From Pseudidiomarina salinarum (GTDB taxonomy: Bacteria > Pseudomonadota > Gammaproteobacteria > Enterobacterales > Alteromonadaceae): a DNA stretch of 64,000 nt. The notes below the pieces were generated by a model, which was given only the letters and a program-made list of their open reading frames with translations, made no database searches and was not told where the DNA came from. Made by a program: the position numbers and the translations under genes. This document shows, piece after piece, positions 31,899 through 47,124 of the stretch. How positions within the stretch are numbered: position 1 is the first letter of the stretch; the number at the start of each line of letters is the position of its first letter. The DNA lies in NCBI RefSeq assembly GCF_000753715.1, contig NZ_JPER01000003.1:124001-188000 (forward strand), written 5' to 3'.

Positions 31899-32804
31899 AT
31901 GGCGAGCTATGATGTGAAGACGTTTCAGGGTCTTATCCTGGCCCTGCAGGATTACTGGGCCCAGCAAGGCTGTGCCGTGGTACAGCCGCTGGATATGGAA
32001 GTGGGCGCAGGCACCTTTCATCCGATGACCTTTCTGCGCGCGATTGGCCCCGAGCCGGCAAGTTTTGCTTATGTGCAGCCCTGTCGCCGGCCGACCGACG
32101 GCCGCTACGGCGAGAATCCAAACCGGCTACAACACTACTATCAGTTTCAGGTCATTCTGAAGCCGTCTCCGAGCGATATTCAGGACCTTTATCTGGGCTC
32201 GCTGAAACTGCTTGGCTTCGATCCGCTGGTGCACGACATCCGCTTTGTTGAGGATAACTGGGAATCGCCGACCCTGGGCGCCTGGGGCCTGGGCTGGGAA
32301 GTCTGGTTAAACGGTATGGAAGTGACCCAGTTCACCTACTTTCAGCAAGTTGGCGGCCTTGAATGCAAGCCGGTAGCCGGCGAGATCACCTACGGTCTGG
32401 AACGCCTGGCGATGTATATCCAGGGTGTGGATAGCATTTACGATCTGGTCTGGACCAAAGGCCCGCGCGGCACCATTTTGTACGGCGATGTGTTCCACCA
32501 GAACGAAGTGGAACAGTCGACTTATAATTTTGAACATGCCGACGTTGCGGTACTCTTTGATCGCTTTGATGCCTGCGAACGTGAATGCCTGCATTTGCTC
32601 GAACATAGCCTTGCCCTGCCCGCCTATGAGCAGGTCATGCGCGCTTCTCATGCCTTTAACCTGCTCGACGCCCGCCATGCCATTTCAGTAACTGAGCGGC
32701 AACGCTACATTCTGCGGGTGCGGACCATGGCCAAAGGCTGTGCCGAAGCGTACTACGCGGCGCGTGAAGCGCTTGGATTTCCACTCGTAGAGCAAGGATC
32801 TTAA
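31899..32804 (+). CDS. glyQ: Glycyl-tRNA synthetase alpha subunit
   Basis: GlyQ is the catalytic class II subunit of the bacterial alpha2beta2 GlyRS. The 301 residues have the expected motifs: [18 protein letters not shown] at the start, [21 protein letters not shown] (motif 2; the key [13 protein letters not shown] is present), and the C-terminal [13 protein letters not shown]-like [14 protein letters not shown]. It is followed 4 bases later by glyS. Confidence 0.98.
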   Translation: MASYDVKTFQGLILALQDYWAQQGCAVVQPLDMEVGAGTFHPMTFLRAIGPEPASFAYVQPCRRPTDGRYGENPNRLQHYYQFQVILKPSPSDIQDLYLGSLKLLGFDPLVHDIRFVEDNWESPTLGAWGLGWEVWLNGMEVTQFTYFQQVGGLECKPVAGEITYGLERLAMYIQGVDSIYDLVWTKGPRGTILYGDVFHQNEVEQSTYNFEHADVAVLFDRFDACERECLHLLEHSLALPAYEQVMRASHAFNLLDARHAISVTERQRYILRVRTMAKGCAEAYYAAREALGFPLVEQGS

Positions 32805-32807
32805 CCC

Positions 32808-34877
32808 GTGCGACAGGATACATTACTGGTAGAAATTGGCACCGAAGAGCTGCCGCCAAAAGCCCTGAAGAGCCTGAGCGATGCGTTCACAGACGCCTTG
32901 GTGCAACTGCTGACGGAGCAGGAATTTAACTTTGGTACGGTGCGCAGCTTTGCCTCGGCGCGGCGACTGGCGGTGCAGATAGCAACGCTTGACGCCCAGC
33001 AACCCGATAAGGTTGTGGAAAAGCGTGGCCCGGCGGTTGATGTGGCCTTTGATGCCGAAGGAACGCCAACCAAAGCCGCTGAAGGCTGGGCCCGCTCCAA
33101 CGGGATCACTGTTGCCGACGCTGACAGGCTGGTGACCGATAAAGGCGAATGGTTACTCTATAAAGCCGAGGTAAAGGGCCAGCCACTCAGCGCACTACTA
33201 CCTGAGCTGGTGCAGCAAGCTTTAGGCCGCCTGCCCATTCCCCGGCCCATGCGCTGGGGTAATTCGACGGCAGAGTTTATCCGCCCGGTTCATACAATCA
33301 CCATGCTATATGGCGCCGATCTGATTGCCGGCGAAATTTTGGGCATATCTTCCGGTAGTCACCTGCAGGGGCATCGCTTTCACTGCCCGCAAGGCACCAA
33401 CCTTGAGCATGCCGATAATTATGAGCAGACCATGGAGAAGGCCTGGGTCATCGCTGACTTTAGCCGTCGTCGTGAGCGGATCCAAAAAGGAATTGATCAG
33501 CTGGCGCAAGAGTTAGGCGGCGAAGTTCTTGCCGACGAAGCGCTGCTGGATGAAGTAACAGCCCTGGTTGAGTGGCCTGTGGCCCTGTCCGCGAGCTTCG
33601 ACAGCAACTTTCTGACGGTGCCGAAAGAGCCTTTGATTGTCACCATGAAAGACGATCAGCGCTACTTTCCGCTGCATGACAAAAATGGCGATCTGTTACC
33701 TTCCTTTATCTTTATAACCAATATAGAAAGCAAGGACCCGCAGCAAATCATTCTTGGTAATGAAAAAGTTGTGCGGCCACGCCTGGCCGACGCGCAGTTT
33801 TTCTTCGAAAGCGATAAAAAGATTCCCCTTACTAATCGCATCGAAGCCCTATCGTCCGTTCTGTTCCAGAAGCAACTCGGATCAGTTAAGGATAAATCGG
33901 AGCGTATCTCAGAAATAGCCGGCAAGATCGCCGAACTTCTTGGTATTAATCGTGCCGTTCCAGAACGTGCCGGTAAGCTTTCTAAAGCGGATTTGACCAC
34001 CCAAATGGTGCTCGAATTCCCTGAAACACAGGGCGTGATGGGTATGCACTATGCGCGCCACGATGGTGAGCCTGATGGCGTGCCGCAGGCGATTTACGAG
34101 CATTATCTGCCACGGTTTGCCGGCGACAGCCTGCCGCAGAGCCTTGCCGGCTGCACGGTCGCGCTGGCGGACAAACTTGATACGCTGGTGGGCATTTTTG
34201 GCATCGGCCAGGTACCAAAAGGCGATCGCGACCCCTTTGCGTTGCGTCGTGCCGCCATTGGCCTGCTGCGTATTATTGTCGAAAAGGACCTGCCACTGGA
34301 CTTACAAGAACTGGTCGCCGCAGCGAAATCATCATTTAAGTCCGGCACACTAACTTCAGCTACTGTTGAAGATGATGTCGTCGAGTTTTTACTGGGTCGC
34401 TTCCGTCCCTGGTATCAGGATCAGAACATTGCCGTCGACGTTATCCAGGCGGTACAGGCCCGGCGGCCCACCCGTCCGGTTGACTTTGACCAGCGCGTAC
34501 GTGCCGTGACGGCGTTTCGCGAATTGCCAGAGGCCGAAGCGTTGGCCGCTGCAAATAAGCGCGTCAGCAACATCCTGGCTAAAGTAGAAGGCGAAATCAG
34601 TCAGGACATCGACCAGGGCCTGCTCACTGAAGCAGCTGAAATTGAACTTTCGAAAGCAGTGGGCGCCGCCCGCATCAGCTCCTCGAAGGCACTCGATGCC
34701 GGCGATTATACCGGTGCATTAAAAGCGCTTGCTGATTTGCAGAAGCCGGTGGATACCTTCTTCGACAACGTCATGGTAAATACCGAGGACGATGCGGTGC
34801 GTAAGAACCGTCTGGCATTGCTGTCACGGTTGCGCGAGCTATTCCTGCGGATAGCCGATATTTCCGTACTTAATTAA
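32808..34877 (+). CDS. glyS: Glycyl-tRNA synthetase beta subunit
   Basis: GlyS is the tRNA-binding beta subunit, 689 residues and complete. It starts with GTG at 32808 ([20 protein letters not shown]). The B3/4-like and HD-like middle parts ([36 protein letters not shown]) and the C-terminal anticodon-binding domain ([23 protein letters not shown]; key FFDxVMV) are recognisable. It is translated with glyQ and ends at a strong terminator shared with gyrB. Confidence 0.98.
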   Translation: MRQDTLLVEIGTEELPPKALKSLSDAFTDALVQLLTEQEFNFGTVRSFASARRLAVQIATLDAQQPDKVVEKRGPAVDVAFDAEGTPTKAAEGWARSNGITVADADRLVTDKGEWLLYKAEVKGQPLSALLPELVQQALGRLPIPRPMRWGNSTAEFIRPVHTITMLYGADLIAGEILGISSGSHLQGHRFHCPQGTNLEHADNYEQTMEKAWVIADFSRRRERIQKGIDQLAQELGGEVLADEALLDEVTALVEWPVALSASFDSNFLTVPKEPLIVTMKDDQRYFPLHDKNGDLLPSFIFITNIESKDPQQIILGNEKVVRPRLADAQFFFESDKKIPLTNRIEALSSVLFQKQLGSVKDKSERISEIAGKIAELLGINRAVPERAGKLSKADLTTQMVLEFPETQGVMGMHYARHDGEPDGVPQAIYEHYLPRFAGDSLPQSLAGCTVALADKLDTLVGIFGIGQVPKGDRDPFALRRAAIGLLRIIVEKDLPLDLQELVAAAKSSFKSGTLTSATVEDDVVEFLLGRFRPWYQDQNIAVDVIQAVQARRPTRPVDFDQRVRAVTAFRELPEAEALAAANKRVSNILAKVEGEISQDIDQGLLTEAAEIELSKAVGAARISSSKALDAGDYTGALKALADLQKPVDTFFDNVMVNTEDDAVRKNRLALLSRLRELFLRIADISVLN

Positions 34878-34893
34878 CGGAAGCGTTAAATAG

Positions 34894-34917
34894 AAAAGGA
34901 GCCATCAGGCTCCTTTT
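34894..34917. terminator. Bidirectional terminator between glyS and gyrB
   Basis: AAAAGGAGCC (34894-34903) pairs with GGCTCCTTTT (34908-34917) around an ATCA loop. The A-run on one side and the T-run on the other allow termination of both converging transcripts. Confidence 0.92.
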
Positions 34918-34947
34918 TTATTGCGCTGTAGTCTGGCTATCCTGAAG

Positions 34948-38462
<3,515 letters not shown>

Positions 38463-38468
38463 GAACGA

Positions 38469-39569
38469 TTACAGGCGCATCGGCATCACAACATAAAGCG
38501 ACGAATCATCATCATTGTCTTCAACCAGACCACTGGCGTCAGGACCAGAGAGCGTCAGCTTGACTTTGTTGCCTTGAATCGTATTCAGCACATCAATCAA
38601 ATAGCTTACATTGAAGCCAATTTCTAAGCTCTCGCCCTGATATTCTACTTCGATAATTTCCTCAGCGGTTTCCTGCTCCGGATTATTCGCTGTAAGAATC
38701 ATTTCGCCAGAACTCAGTGCAATACGCACACCGCGGTATTTTTCATTCGATAAAATCGCCGCCCGTGAGCAAGCATGTTTCAGTACCTCGCGATCCGCAA
38801 CAACGGTTTTATCGCCCCCCTGTGGGAGTACCCGACGGTAGTCCGGGAACCGTCCGTCTACCAGTTTACTGGTAAAGCTGATGCCTTTGGTCTCTACGCG
38901 AATATGGTTATTGCCAATAGCTACCTTAACTTCGTTATCCACGTCATCAAGCAAACGCAGTAATTCCATGACGCCCTTGCGCGGCACAATCACCTGGCGC
39001 CCGGTAAGGTTGGGTTGGCCAATATCGCAACTGCTCATTGCCAGCCGGTGGCCATCTGTGGCAACGGTACGCAGAATATTAGCGTCCGTTTCAAACAACA
39101 TGCCGTTCAGGTAATAGCGAACGTCTTGATTTGCCATGGAAAAATGCGTACGTTCCATCAAGTCTTTAAGCACTGCCTGGCTGGTCACCAACTGAATATC
39201 GCTGTCCCAGTCGTCAATGTTCGGAAAGTCTTCTGCCGGCAGCGTCGCCAGGGTGAACTTACTGCGGCCTGAGCGAATCGTCGCTTTGTCTTCCGAGGCA
39301 GTCAACTCAATCGCCGCGCCATCAGGCAAACTACGAATAATATCCAGCAACTTCTTGGCCGGTACTGTTACCTGGCCTTCCGCACCTTTATCAATTTCGC
39401 AAGCAGATACCAGTTCAACTTCAAGGTCAGTGCCCGTCAGTCGGATCTCCGATTCGCTTACCTGAATGAGTACATTCGAAAGGATCGGAATCGTATGACG
39501 GCGCTCAACAGCTCCGCTCACAACCTGCAGCGGTTTTAAAAAAGCATCACGGCTGATGGTAAATTTCAT
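38469..39569 (-). CDS. dnaN: DNA polymerase III sliding clamp
   Basis: DnaN is the beta clamp that tethers Pol III to DNA. The ATG at 39569 gives 366 residues starting MKFTISRDAFLKPLQVVSG, the family N-terminus. The three clamp domains are complete and it ends in the conserved YVVMPMRL. It lies 35 bases after dnaA. Confidence 0.97.
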   Translation of the reverse strand: MKFTISRDAFLKPLQVVSGAVERRHTIPILSNVLIQVSESEIRLTGTDLEVELVSACEIDKGAEGQVTVPAKKLLDIIRSLPDGAAIELTASEDKATIRSGRSKFTLATLPAEDFPNIDDWDSDIQLVTSQAVLKDLMERTHFSMANQDVRYYLNGMLFETDANILRTVATDGHRLAMSSCDIGQPNLTGRQVIVPRKGVMELLRLLDDVDNEVKVAIGNNHIRVETKGISFTSKLVDGRFPDYRRVLPQGGDKTVVADREVLKHACSRAAILSNEKYRGVRIALSSGEMILTANNPEQETAEEIIEVEYQGESLEIGFNVSYLIDVLNTIQGNKVKLTLSGPDASGLVEDNDDDSSLYVVMPMRL

Positions 39570-39604
39570 CCCCACATTCCCCTGTTATCAGTTGAAAACG
39601 CTAC

Positions 39605-41005
39605 TTACGCAGATAAGGTGCGTATTAAATTTCTGTAGTCTTCTTTTATATCATGTTGCGCGTCTTTTAATTCCTGAATTTTTCGACACGCATGTAAAAC
39701 TGTCGTGTGGTCGCGTCCGCCAAACGCATCGCCAATTTCCGGCAAGCTATGGTTGGTCAATTCTTTAGACAAGGCCATCGCCAGCTGTCGCGGACGTGCG
39801 ACGGAGCGGCTGCGGCGCTTCGACAGCAAATCGGCCATTTTAATGTTGTAGTATTCGGCGACCGTTTTCTGAATATTATCTATAGTGACCAGCTTTTCCT
39901 GGGCAGCAATCAGATCGCGCAAGGCTTCGCGTACGAAGTCGATGGTAATCTGTCGGCCGGTCAGGTTTACGTTAGCTGCCAGGCGGTTTAGCGCCCCTTC
40001 TAACTCACGTACGTTCGAACGCAGCCGCTTGGCTATAAAAAACGCCACTTCGTGGGGCAAGGTAATACCCCGTTCCTGGGCTTTACGAATCAAAATAGCC
40101 ACCCGCGTTTCAAGTTCCGGCGGCTCAATGGCAATGGTCAGTCCCCAACCGAAGCGCGAACGCAGCCGATCTTCAACCCCTTCAATTTCTTTGGGGTAGA
40201 GATCGCTGGTCATAATAATCTGTTGATTACCTTCAAGTAACGCATTGAAAGTATGGAAGAATTCTTCCTGCGAGCCTTTCTTATTGGCAAAAAAGTGAAT
40301 GTCATCAATAAGCAGGGCATCAACGGAACGGTAATAACGTTTGAATTCGTTAATCGAGTTGTTCTTAATCGCGTTTACCATATCCTGCACGAACCGCTCA
40401 GCGCGCATGTAAAACACTTTCGCGTCTTTCTTATGCCCCATAATGGCATTACCAACGGCATGCAACAGATGGGTTTTACCCAAGCCGGTACCGCCGTAGA
40501 CAAATAACGGGTTATACACACCACCGGGGTTTTCTGCCACCTGTAACGCCGCAGCGCGAGCGAGCTGATTAGACTTACCTTCGACGAAATTATCAAAGGT
40601 ATACTCAGGATGGATATTGCACTCAAATGCCGGTGCCGGGGTCTCGTCCCGGTCCCATGGATTTTGTCGCCGGATGGCGCCATTGAGGCGATTCACCGGA
40701 CGCTGCTGTTGTGCCGGAGCTGGCCGTGACGAGCCATTGCCTGACGGCGCCTGCATTCCACCTACGGTAAAAGCCACGTTCGGTGCCCGTCCGCCCTTCT
40801 CTTTCACTAATTCGCCCAGGTAATCATTAATCAGGTTAAGGTATTTATCCTTAACCCAGTCCACCACGTAACTGTTCGGTGCATAGAGGGTGAGGGTGTC
40901 ATCCGACATGTCCGCCTGCAACGGTCGAATCCAGGTATTAAAATGCTGTGTCGACAACTCGCTCTGCAGTCGTTCTGAGCAATATTGCCAAAGCGATTTA
41001 TTCAC
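39605..41005 (-). CDS. dnaA: Chromosomal replication initiator DnaA
   Basis: DnaA opens oriC and also regulates transcription. The 466 residues comprise domain I ([21 protein letters not shown]), a Pro/Gln-rich linker, the AAA+ domain III with Walker [17 protein letters not shown] and Walker [10 protein letters not shown], and domain IV with the DNA-binding signature [15 protein letters not shown]. The DnaA boxes in the upstream gap suggest autoregulation, as in E. coli. Confidence 0.98.
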   Translation of the reverse strand: MNKSLWQYCSERLQSELSTQHFNTWIRPLQADMSDDTLTLYAPNSYVVDWVKDKYLNLINDYLGELVKEKGGRAPNVAFTVGGMQAPSGNGSSRPAPAQQQRPVNRLNGAIRRQNPWDRDETPAPAFECNIHPEYTFDNFVEGKSNQLARAAALQVAENPGGVYNPLFVYGGTGLGKTHLLHAVGNAIMGHKKDAKVFYMRAERFVQDMVNAIKNNSINEFKRYYRSVDALLIDDIHFFANKKGSQEEFFHTFNALLEGNQQIIMTSDLYPKEIEGVEDRLRSRFGWGLTIAIEPPELETRVAILIRKAQERGITLPHEVAFFIAKRLRSNVRELEGALNRLAANVNLTGRQITIDFVREALRDLIAAQEKLVTIDNIQKTVAEYYNIKMADLLSKRRSRSVARPRQLAMALSKELTNHSLPEIGDAFGGRDHTTVLHACRKIQELKDAQHDIKEDYRNLIRTLSA

Positions 41006-41450
<445 letters not shown>

Positions 41451-41843
41451 TTGAAGAAGCTTTCCTATGGGCGGGAGTTACGCTTACTAACTCCCGCGCA
41501 CTTCCAGGTCGTTTTCAATAACCCCCCGGTTAAGGCTGTTACGGCCGAACTGACTGCATTAGCTATTCCCAATAATCTCGCCAATCCTCGCCTCGGTGTT
41601 ACCATCTCGAAAAAGCGTGCCAAACGCGCCGTTGATCGAAATCGTATAAAGCGTCAGATTCGCGAAACTTTTCGGCTAAAACAGTATAAAATACCGGCAT
41701 TCGATATCATCGTAATTGCAAAAAGCGGTGTTACGGATCTCTCCAATGAAGATCTGCAACAACGGTTAGACTATCTATGGCGAACTTTAAGCAAGCGTTG
41801 CGAGCAATACCTGTCGGCTTCATCCGACTCTACCAGTGGCTAA
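41451..41843 (+). CDS. rnpA: Ribonuclease P protein component
   Basis: RnpA is the protein cofactor of the RNase P ribozyme in tRNA 5' maturation. It uses a TTG start at 41451, immediately after the rpmH stop; this gives [16 protein letters not shown], which aligns with the family N-terminus, and no ATG is suitable. The RNA-binding signature [18 protein letters not shown] is intact at about 60-77. The 130 residues have a Ser-rich tail. It overlaps yidD by 67 bases. Confidence 0.96.
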   Translation: MKKLSYGRELRLLTPAHFQVVFNNPPVKAVTAELTALAIPNNLANPRLGVTISKKRAKRAVDRNRIKRQIRETFRLKQYKIPAFDIIVIAKSGVTDLSNEDLQQRLDYLWRTLSKRCEQYLSASSDSTSG

Positions 41844-42043
41844 TTAGCCCACTGTTAGGTCCGCGTTGCCGTTTTCAGCCCAGCTGTTCGCAGTACGCCG
41901 TAGAAGCTATAGAAAAGCATGGTATGATGCGGGGCTTCTGGCTTGCCAGTAAACGCATTGTGAAATGTCATCCGGGGCACCCGGGCGGCTTCGACCCGGT
42001 ACCAGGCACTGCCCCTGCACCGGACAATAACGATTCAAAGTAA
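41777..42043 (+). CDS. yidD: Membrane protein insertion efficiency factor YidD
   Basis: YidD is a small amphipathic protein that helps YidC-dependent insertion. The 88 residues contain the family core [34 protein letters not shown] and [14 protein letters not shown] with the three conserved Cys. The reading frame starts inside the rnpA 3' end, as usual for this gene. Confidence 0.95.
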   Translation: MANFKQALRAIPVGFIRLYQWLISPLLGPRCRFQPSCSQYAVEAIEKHGMMRGFWLASKRIVKCHPGHPGGFDPVPGTAPAPDNNDSK

Positions 42044-42062
42044 AACAGAGACGAAAGATTTT

Positions 42063-43727
42063 ATGAATTCGCCACGTTCTATCTTGTTTATAGCCTTTCT
42101 GGTTGTCACTTTTTTCCTCTACCAGAGTTGGGTGGTCGATACCGCTCCTGGTACGCAACCTAGTGCACAACAAGCACAGGATACGCAGCAAAGCCCGGTG
42201 CCCGAACCTGTTGACAGCGCTGTCCCTGAAGCAACTGCTATCAGTAGTGATGCCTCCACCAGTGTTCCCGTGCAGACCAATATCAGCCAGCAGCCTGTGC
42301 GCGTTATTACTGATGTGCTGGATATTCATATTGACCCGCGCGGTGGCGACGTAGTTAACGCCCAGTTGCTGGAGTTTGCCCGCACCCAGGATTCCGCAGC
42401 TCGTTTTGAACTGCTGCATTCAGACCCGAATAACCTCTATATAGCTCAGTCTGGTCTGGTCGGCACCCATGGCACGGATTCTGCCGAAGGTCGCCCACTG
42501 TTCCACGTAGAACAGTCTGAATTCACCATGAAAGGCGACCGGCTAGAAGTACCCCTTCATCTTTCTCTGGAAGATGGCAGCACTATTACTAAGACCTTCG
42601 TGCTGACACGCGGCTCCTACGCTGTGGACGTGGTGTACAGCATCCGCAATGCCGGCACTGAACACAAACAAATGCAGTACTACGCTCAGCTTAAGCAACT
42701 GATCACCGAAGGCTCTGGCAATATGATGATGCCAACCTACCGCGGTGGTGCTTATTCGTGGGATGAAGACCGCTACGAAAAATACGCCTTCGATGACATG
42801 CGTGATCAGCGCCTGAACCGCGCCACCGAGGAAGGCTGGGTCGCTATGCTCGAGCATTATTTCGTGTCGGCCTGGATACCGCGTATTGAAGGCTCTAAAC
42901 AACTTTATTCCCGCGTTATCGGCGGCGATCACGCCATTATGGGTATGCAGTACCCGGTTACTATGGTGGCCCCTGGTGCTTCCGCTGAGATTCGCTCTAC
43001 CCTGTTTATCGGGCCAAAAGATCAGGACGCGATGGAGAAAGTCGCTGAAGACCTGAATCTGACTGTTGATTACGGCTTCCTCTGGTGGCTGGCACAGCCT
43101 ATCTTCAAGCTGCTGCAAATTCTGCAAAGCGTGCTGGTAAACTGGGGTCTGGCGATTATCGCCGTCACCATAGTTATCAAGCTACTGCTGTACCCGCTGA
43201 CTAAGGCACAATATGTGTCCATGGCCAAAATGCGGATGATTCAGCCGAAAATGACCGCATTGCGCGAGCGGCATGGCGATGATCGCCAGAAGATGTCGCA
43301 GGCGATGATGAAGCTGTATAAAGAAGAAAAAGTGAATCCACTTGGTGGCTGTCTGCCAATGATTCTGCAGCTGCCGATATTCCTGGCACTGTATTGGGTA
43401 CTGCTGGAGAGCGTTGAATTACGCCATGCGCCGCTGTTCCTGTGGATTGAAGATCTGTCGGCTAAAGACCCGTACTACATACTGCCGTTGTTGATGGGTG
43501 CCTCTATGTTCCTGATGCAGCGTCTGCAGCCAACGCCGGCTACCGATCCGATGCAACAGAAGCTGTTACAGTATATGCCGGTGATCTTCACGGTATTCTT
43601 CCTATGGTTCCCGTCCGGTCTGGTACTGTACTGGCTAAGCAGCAACCTGATCACCATCGGTCAGATGCAGTGGATTTACCGTGGCCTTGAGAAAAAAGGC
43701 ATCATGGAGCGTAAAAAGAAGAAATGA
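42063..43727 (+). CDS. yidC: Membrane protein insertase YidC
   Basis: YidC inserts and folds inner-membrane proteins, alone or with SecYEG. The 554 residues have an N-terminal anchor ([17 protein letters not shown]), a long Gln/Ser/Pro-rich linker and periplasmic beta domain, and the conserved five-helix core from about 345 ([36 protein letters not shown]; the end [14 protein letters not shown] is basic). Its end overlaps mnmE by ATGA. Confidence 0.97.
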   Translation: MNSPRSILFIAFLVVTFFLYQSWVVDTAPGTQPSAQQAQDTQQSPVPEPVDSAVPEATAISSDASTSVPVQTNISQQPVRVITDVLDIHIDPRGGDVVNAQLLEFARTQDSAARFELLHSDPNNLYIAQSGLVGTHGTDSAEGRPLFHVEQSEFTMKGDRLEVPLHLSLEDGSTITKTFVLTRGSYAVDVVYSIRNAGTEHKQMQYYAQLKQLITEGSGNMMMPTYRGGAYSWDEDRYEKYAFDDMRDQRLNRATEEGWVAMLEHYFVSAWIPRIEGSKQLYSRVIGGDHAIMGMQYPVTMVAPGASAEIRSTLFIGPKDQDAMEKVAEDLNLTVDYGFLWWLAQPIFKLLQILQSVLVNWGLAIIAVTIVIKLLLYPLTKAQYVSMAKMRMIQPKMTALRERHGDDRQKMSQAMMKLYKEEKVNPLGGCLPMILQLPIFLALYWVLLESVELRHAPLFLWIEDLSAKDPYYILPLLMGASMFLMQRLQPTPATDPMQQKLLQYMPVIFTVFFLWFPSGLVLYWLSSNLITIGQMQWIYRGLEKKGIMERKKKK

Positions 43728-45100
43728 TCGAGGATCTGCTGACCAACGACACTATCGTCGCCCAAGCCACGCCTCCCGGGCGTGGCGGGGTCGGTATTGT
43801 CCGGGTCAGCGGCCCTGCCGCAAAACAGGTGGCTGAGCGCTTGCTCGGCCATTGTCCGGTTCCCCGCAAAGCTGAATACCTGCCCTTCCGTGATCTACAT
43901 GGTGCCTTACTCGATGAAGGCATCGCGCTGTTCTTTGCCGGCCCCAACTCGTTTACCGGTGAAGATGTGCTCGAACTGCAGGGACACGGCGGGCCAGTAC
44001 TCATTGATATGATCATCAAGGCCGTGCTCGATTTCCCTGATGTGCGCCCGGCCCGCCCCGGCGAATTCAGTGAACGCGCCTTTCTGAACGATAAGCTTGA
44101 TTTAACCCAGGCAGAGGCGATTGCCGATTTAATCGATACAACCTCAGAGCAAGCCGCGAAAGCGGCGCTACAGAGCTTACAGGGCGGTTTTTCGCATGAA
44201 ATCGATCAACTCGTCGACGCCGTTATCCATTTACGCATGTATGTGGAAGCTGCGATTGATTTTCCCGACGAAGAAATCGACTTTCTGAGTGATGGTAAAG
44301 TCGCCGGCGATCTCGAAGCTATCATCGACCGCCTTTACGAAGTACTGGTACAAGCCCGGCAAGGCACCTTGCTGCGCGAAGGGATGAAAGTGGTGATCGC
44401 TGGCCGCCCCAACGCCGGGAAATCAAGCCTGCTGAATGCCCTCGCTGGTCGTGAGTCGGCAATTGTCACCGCCATTGCGGGTACTACCCGTGATGTACTG
44501 CGTGAGCATATTCAGATTGACGGTATGCCGCTGCATATCATCGATACGGCAGGACTGCGGGAAAGCCCGGACGAAGTGGAGCAAATTGGCATCCAGCGCG
44601 CCTGGGACGAGATTTTTGCTGCTGACCGCGTGCTCTTTATGGTGGATGCCACCGAAACCGATGCTATCCACCCCGCTGATATCTGGCCGGAGTTCTTTGC
44701 CAGGTTACCGGAGGATCTGCCCTATACCGTTATCCGTAATAAAGTCGATCTCAACGCAGAATCCGTAGCGCTCGAAGACATTGCTGGCATCCCGGTGTTG
44801 CATTTATCGGCCAAAACCGGCCATGGCGTAGATTTACTACGCGAACACCTGAAACACTGTGTGGGCTATCAGGCCACCAGCGAAGGCAGCTTTATGGCCC
44901 GCCGCCGCCATCTGGATGCACTGGAAAAGGCCCGTCAGCATCTGCTGTCCGGGCAGGAACACCTTGAATCCAGCCTTGCCGGCGAACTGCTCGCCGAAGA
45001 GCTGCGCCTGACTCAGCAGCACCTCAATGAAATCACTGGTGAATTCACCTCGGACGACCTGCTGAGCAAGATTTTCGGCTCGTTCTGTATCGGCAAGTAA
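43724..45100 (+). CDS. mnmE: tRNA modification GTPase MnmE (TrmE)
   Basis: With MnmG it makes 5-carboxymethylaminomethyl-uridine at wobble U34. The 458 residues start with a folate-binding domain ([16 protein letters not shown]). The G domain is inserted at about 215-375 ([42 protein letters not shown]), and the protein ends in the catalytic CIGK. mnmG does not follow; the next gene is convergent. Confidence 0.97.
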   Translation: MIEDLLTNDTIVAQATPPGRGGVGIVRVSGPAAKQVAERLLGHCPVPRKAEYLPFRDLHGALLDEGIALFFAGPNSFTGEDVLELQGHGGPVLIDMIIKAVLDFPDVRPARPGEFSERAFLNDKLDLTQAEAIADLIDTTSEQAAKAALQSLQGGFSHEIDQLVDAVIHLRMYVEAAIDFPDEEIDFLSDGKVAGDLEAIIDRLYEVLVQARQGTLLREGMKVVIAGRPNAGKSSLLNALAGRESAIVTAIAGTTRDVLREHIQIDGMPLHIIDTAGLRESPDEVEQIGIQRAWDEIFAADRVLFMVDATETDAIHPADIWPEFFARLPEDLPYTVIRNKVDLNAESVALEDIAGIPVLHLSAKTGHGVDLLREHLKHCVGYQATSEGSFMARRRHLDALEKARQHLLSGQEHLESSLAGELLAEELRLTQQHLNEITGEFTSDDLLSKIFGSFCIGK

Positions 45101-45117
45101 GTTAAGCGGCTATGCCC

Positions 45118-45681
45118 TTAGCGCATTGCCTTGAGTGCCTGGGCCCATTTGGCCATCTCTTCAAGCATGGCGTTGCCCGACAGCTCATGAACATCAGCGG
45201 CGACAAAGTTCTTCTGCTCGTCGAGTAATTCCCACGGCATCTGCACCATCACACCTTCGACCATCGGCATCATCTTCAGCGTGGTGATTAGCTGTTTGGC
45301 ACTCTGCGCCGAGCGCAGCCCACCCGAAACACCACCATAACTGACGAAGCCACATGGCTTATAGTTCCACTCTTTATACAAATAGTTGAGCGCGTTCACC
45401 AGTGATGGTGGCGGCGAAAAGTTGTATTCGGGAATAACAAACACATAGGCATCCGCCTGGGCCACACTGGCTGACCAGGCTTTTGTGTGTTCGTGCGCAT
45501 ACTGCTGCATGGCCGGGTGATTGGGTTCGTCATATACAGGAAGATTGAAATCCGCCAGATCGACCAGCTCACTGTCGAAACTACCCTGCTCGCTGGCAAA
45601 GGCATTAAACCACTGCGCAATGGAAGGGCCAATCCGACCCGGACGGGTACTGCAAATAATGGTCTGAAGCTTAAGTGACAT
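45118..45681 (-). CDS. NADPH-dependent FMN reductase-family flavoprotein
   Basis: The 187-residue protein has the flavodoxin-like fold of the NADPH-FMN reductase/chromate reductase family: the phosphate loop ICSTRPGRIGPSIAQW at 9-24, the FMN loop IPEYNFSPPPSLVNAL, and YKEWNYKPCGFVSYGGVSGG. It probably reduces quinones or flavin, but the physiological substrate is unknown. It faces mnmE and is not obviously linked to the transporter operon on its other side. Confidence 0.85.
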   Translation of the reverse strand: MSLKLQTIICSTRPGRIGPSIAQWFNAFASEQGSFDSELVDLADFNLPVYDEPNHPAMQQYAHEHTKAWSASVAQADAYVFVIPEYNFSPPPSLVNALNYLYKEWNYKPCGFVSYGGVSGGLRSAQSAKQLITTLKMMPMVEGVMVQMPWELLDEQKNFVAADVHELSGNAMLEEMAKWAQALKAMR

Positions 45682-45996
45682 AACGTTAATCCTTTTCGTG
45701 TCGCAATAATAACCTGGACACCCAGCATAACGTTCTAAATTGCAGGAAGATAACGGATAATTTAGGGTTATTCATTCGTTTTTATCGAAAACCGGCAAAA
45801 CGTCAATCCAGAAACACCAATTTCCTATTTACTCAGGACGATACTAAGATGTCTTTAAGATATTTAACATCTGACTGAGGAGTGAAGACGTTATGAGCGC
45901 CCTTTTGTTATTTTAGCGCCTTTCCTTCCGACATTTGACATCACGGCGTAGCGGATTATACTTTTATTATCCTAGCACCAACGAAAGGAGTCTGCG
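45682..45996. other. Regulatory gap between the flavin reductase gene and the YeeE operon
   Basis: This 315-base gap holds the YeeE-operon promoter (45935-45962) and an inverted repeat AGATGT-N14-ACATCT (45847-45852 and 45867-45872). It also has a partial palindrome CGTTTT/AAAACCG (45777-45794) nearer the reductase gene. A seven-codon ORF (45894-45917) has a GAGGAG upstream but lies before the promoter. I saw no terminator or known riboswitch. Confidence 0.55.
45935..45962 (+). promoter_or_regulatory. Promoter of the YeeE-lipoprotein operon
   Basis: TTGACA (45935-45940) and TATACT (45957-45962) have a 16-base spacer, the same layout as the csp promoter. The start near 45969 leaves a short leader with a GGAG ribosome site at about 45985-45990 before the ATG at 45997. 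The AGATGT/ACATCT inverted repeat 60-90 bases upstream could bind an activator. Confidence 0.75.
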
Positions 45997-46503
45997 ATGT
46001 CTCCACGTCCGTTCTGGCCACCCTTATGGGCAGGTATCGCTCTGGGGCTCGTATTATTCCTCACCTTCATATTAACTGGGCATGGTCTTGGAGCAAGCGG
46101 CTTTTTTACGCGACTGACCGCCGATTTTGGCCAATGGGTCATGCCCGACTTGACGGCTAATAATCGCTATCTGGGCGATTATCTACGATCCGACCCATTA
46201 CGTGCCTGGATCACATGGGAGGTGTTAGCAGCTTTTGTGGGCGCACTTGTCGGCGCGTTATCAGGCCGACGCTTTCGCCCCAAAATTGAAAGGGGCCCAT
46301 CATCAGCGATTCCAAGCCGTTTGTTAATGTCGCTTTTGGGCGGCGTGCTAACTGGTTTAGGAGCGCGTCTTGCTCGGGGCTGCACCAGCGGCCTTGGATT
46401 ATCCGGAGGCGCGGCTCTTGCCGTTGGGGGGTTTATCTTCCTAATCGGTTTTTTCGTCGCCGGCTTTTTGTTTAGCTTCATGGTCAGGAGGTACTGGAAA
46501 TGA
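45997..46503 (+). CDS. YeeE/YedE-family membrane protein, first half
   Basis: The 168 residues have four or so membrane helices, starting with LWAGIALGLVLFLTFIL, and the family motif GARLARGCTSGLGLSGGAAL with its conserved Cys. In fused YeeE (TsuA) proteins two such halves form a thiosulfate channel, with Cys residues passing the substrate. Here the halves are separate genes, with the second overlapping by ATGA. Sulfur-compound uptake is likely from the family, but the exact ligand is unknown. Confidence 0.85.
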   Translation: MSPRPFWPPLWAGIALGLVLFLTFILTGHGLGASGFFTRLTADFGQWVMPDLTANNRYLGDYLRSDPLRAWITWEVLAAFVGALVGALSGRRFRPKIERGPSSAIPSRLLMSLLGGVLTGLGARLARGCTSGLGLSGGAALAVGGFIFLIGFFVAGFLFSFMVRRYWK

Positions 46504-47120
46504 TTTGGCCTCTATATGATTCTGGGATTGCTGCCGGCTTACTCGCTGGCTTTCTGTTTGGCTTTGTCCTCGAAAATGCGGGCTTTGGAAGCCCCCGCAA
46601 GCTCACCGGGCAGTTTCGTCTGGAAGACTGGTCCGTTTTTAAAGTTATGTTCACCGCGGTCATCGTCGCAGCCGCATTGCTTTGGCTATCGAAGCAACTT
46701 GGACTGATGGGTGCCGAAAGCTATCATATTCCAACCCCTTTCTATGCCGCAATGGCGGTTGGCGGTGTATTAGTTGGGGCGGGATTCGCCATTGGTGGCT
46801 ATTGTCCGGGAACCTCTGTGGCAGGGCTCGCCGGAGGGCGGCTCGACGCACTGGTGTTCATGATCGGAATGGTAGCCGGCACGGCATTGTTTGCCGCTTG
46901 GTTTGGCCCTCTCGAAGACTTCTATCTAGCATTCCCCGGTCCGGAAGCACAAACCATCATGGATCTTACCGGTGTACCTGAGTGGCTAATTATTCTGATT
47001 CTTGCTTTAGTTGGCTGGGGTGGCTTTAAGTTGGGTACCAAGGTCGAGCGAAAGCTTGGCGGCCCTTATAAAGCGGAAGATTTGTTCCCGAGAGAAAAAC
47101 AAGTAAGATCTAAGGAGTAA
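46500..47120 (+). CDS. YeeE/YedE-family membrane protein, second half
   Basis: The 206 residues have about five membrane helices and two family motifs: LENAGFGSPRKLTGQF near residue 25 and GAGFAIGGYCPGTSVAGL with the conserved Cys at about 105. It pairs with the preceding gene as a split YeeE/YedE transporter. The basic cytoplasmic tail (KVERKLGGPYKAEDLF) ends 4 bases before the lipoprotein gene. Confidence 0.85.
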   Translation: MIWPLYDSGIAAGLLAGFLFGFVLENAGFGSPRKLTGQFRLEDWSVFKVMFTAVIVAAALLWLSKQLGLMGAESYHIPTPFYAAMAVGGVLVGAGFAIGGYCPGTSVAGLAGGRLDALVFMIGMVAGTALFAAWFGPLEDFYLAFPGPEAQTIMDLTGVPEWLIILILALVGWGGFKLGTKVERKLGGPYKAEDLFPREKQVRSKE

Positions 47121-47124
47121 AAGT

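Noticed and set aside
31818-32021. A 68-residue extension of Tag
   Set aside because: It runs over the glyQ start on the opposite strand, and MATTIKRCGWCG at 31817 is the normal family start.
45894-45917. A seven-codon ORF with a GAGGAG upstream, before the YeeE operon
   Set aside because: It lies upstream of the best promoter (45935-45962) and is too short to support.
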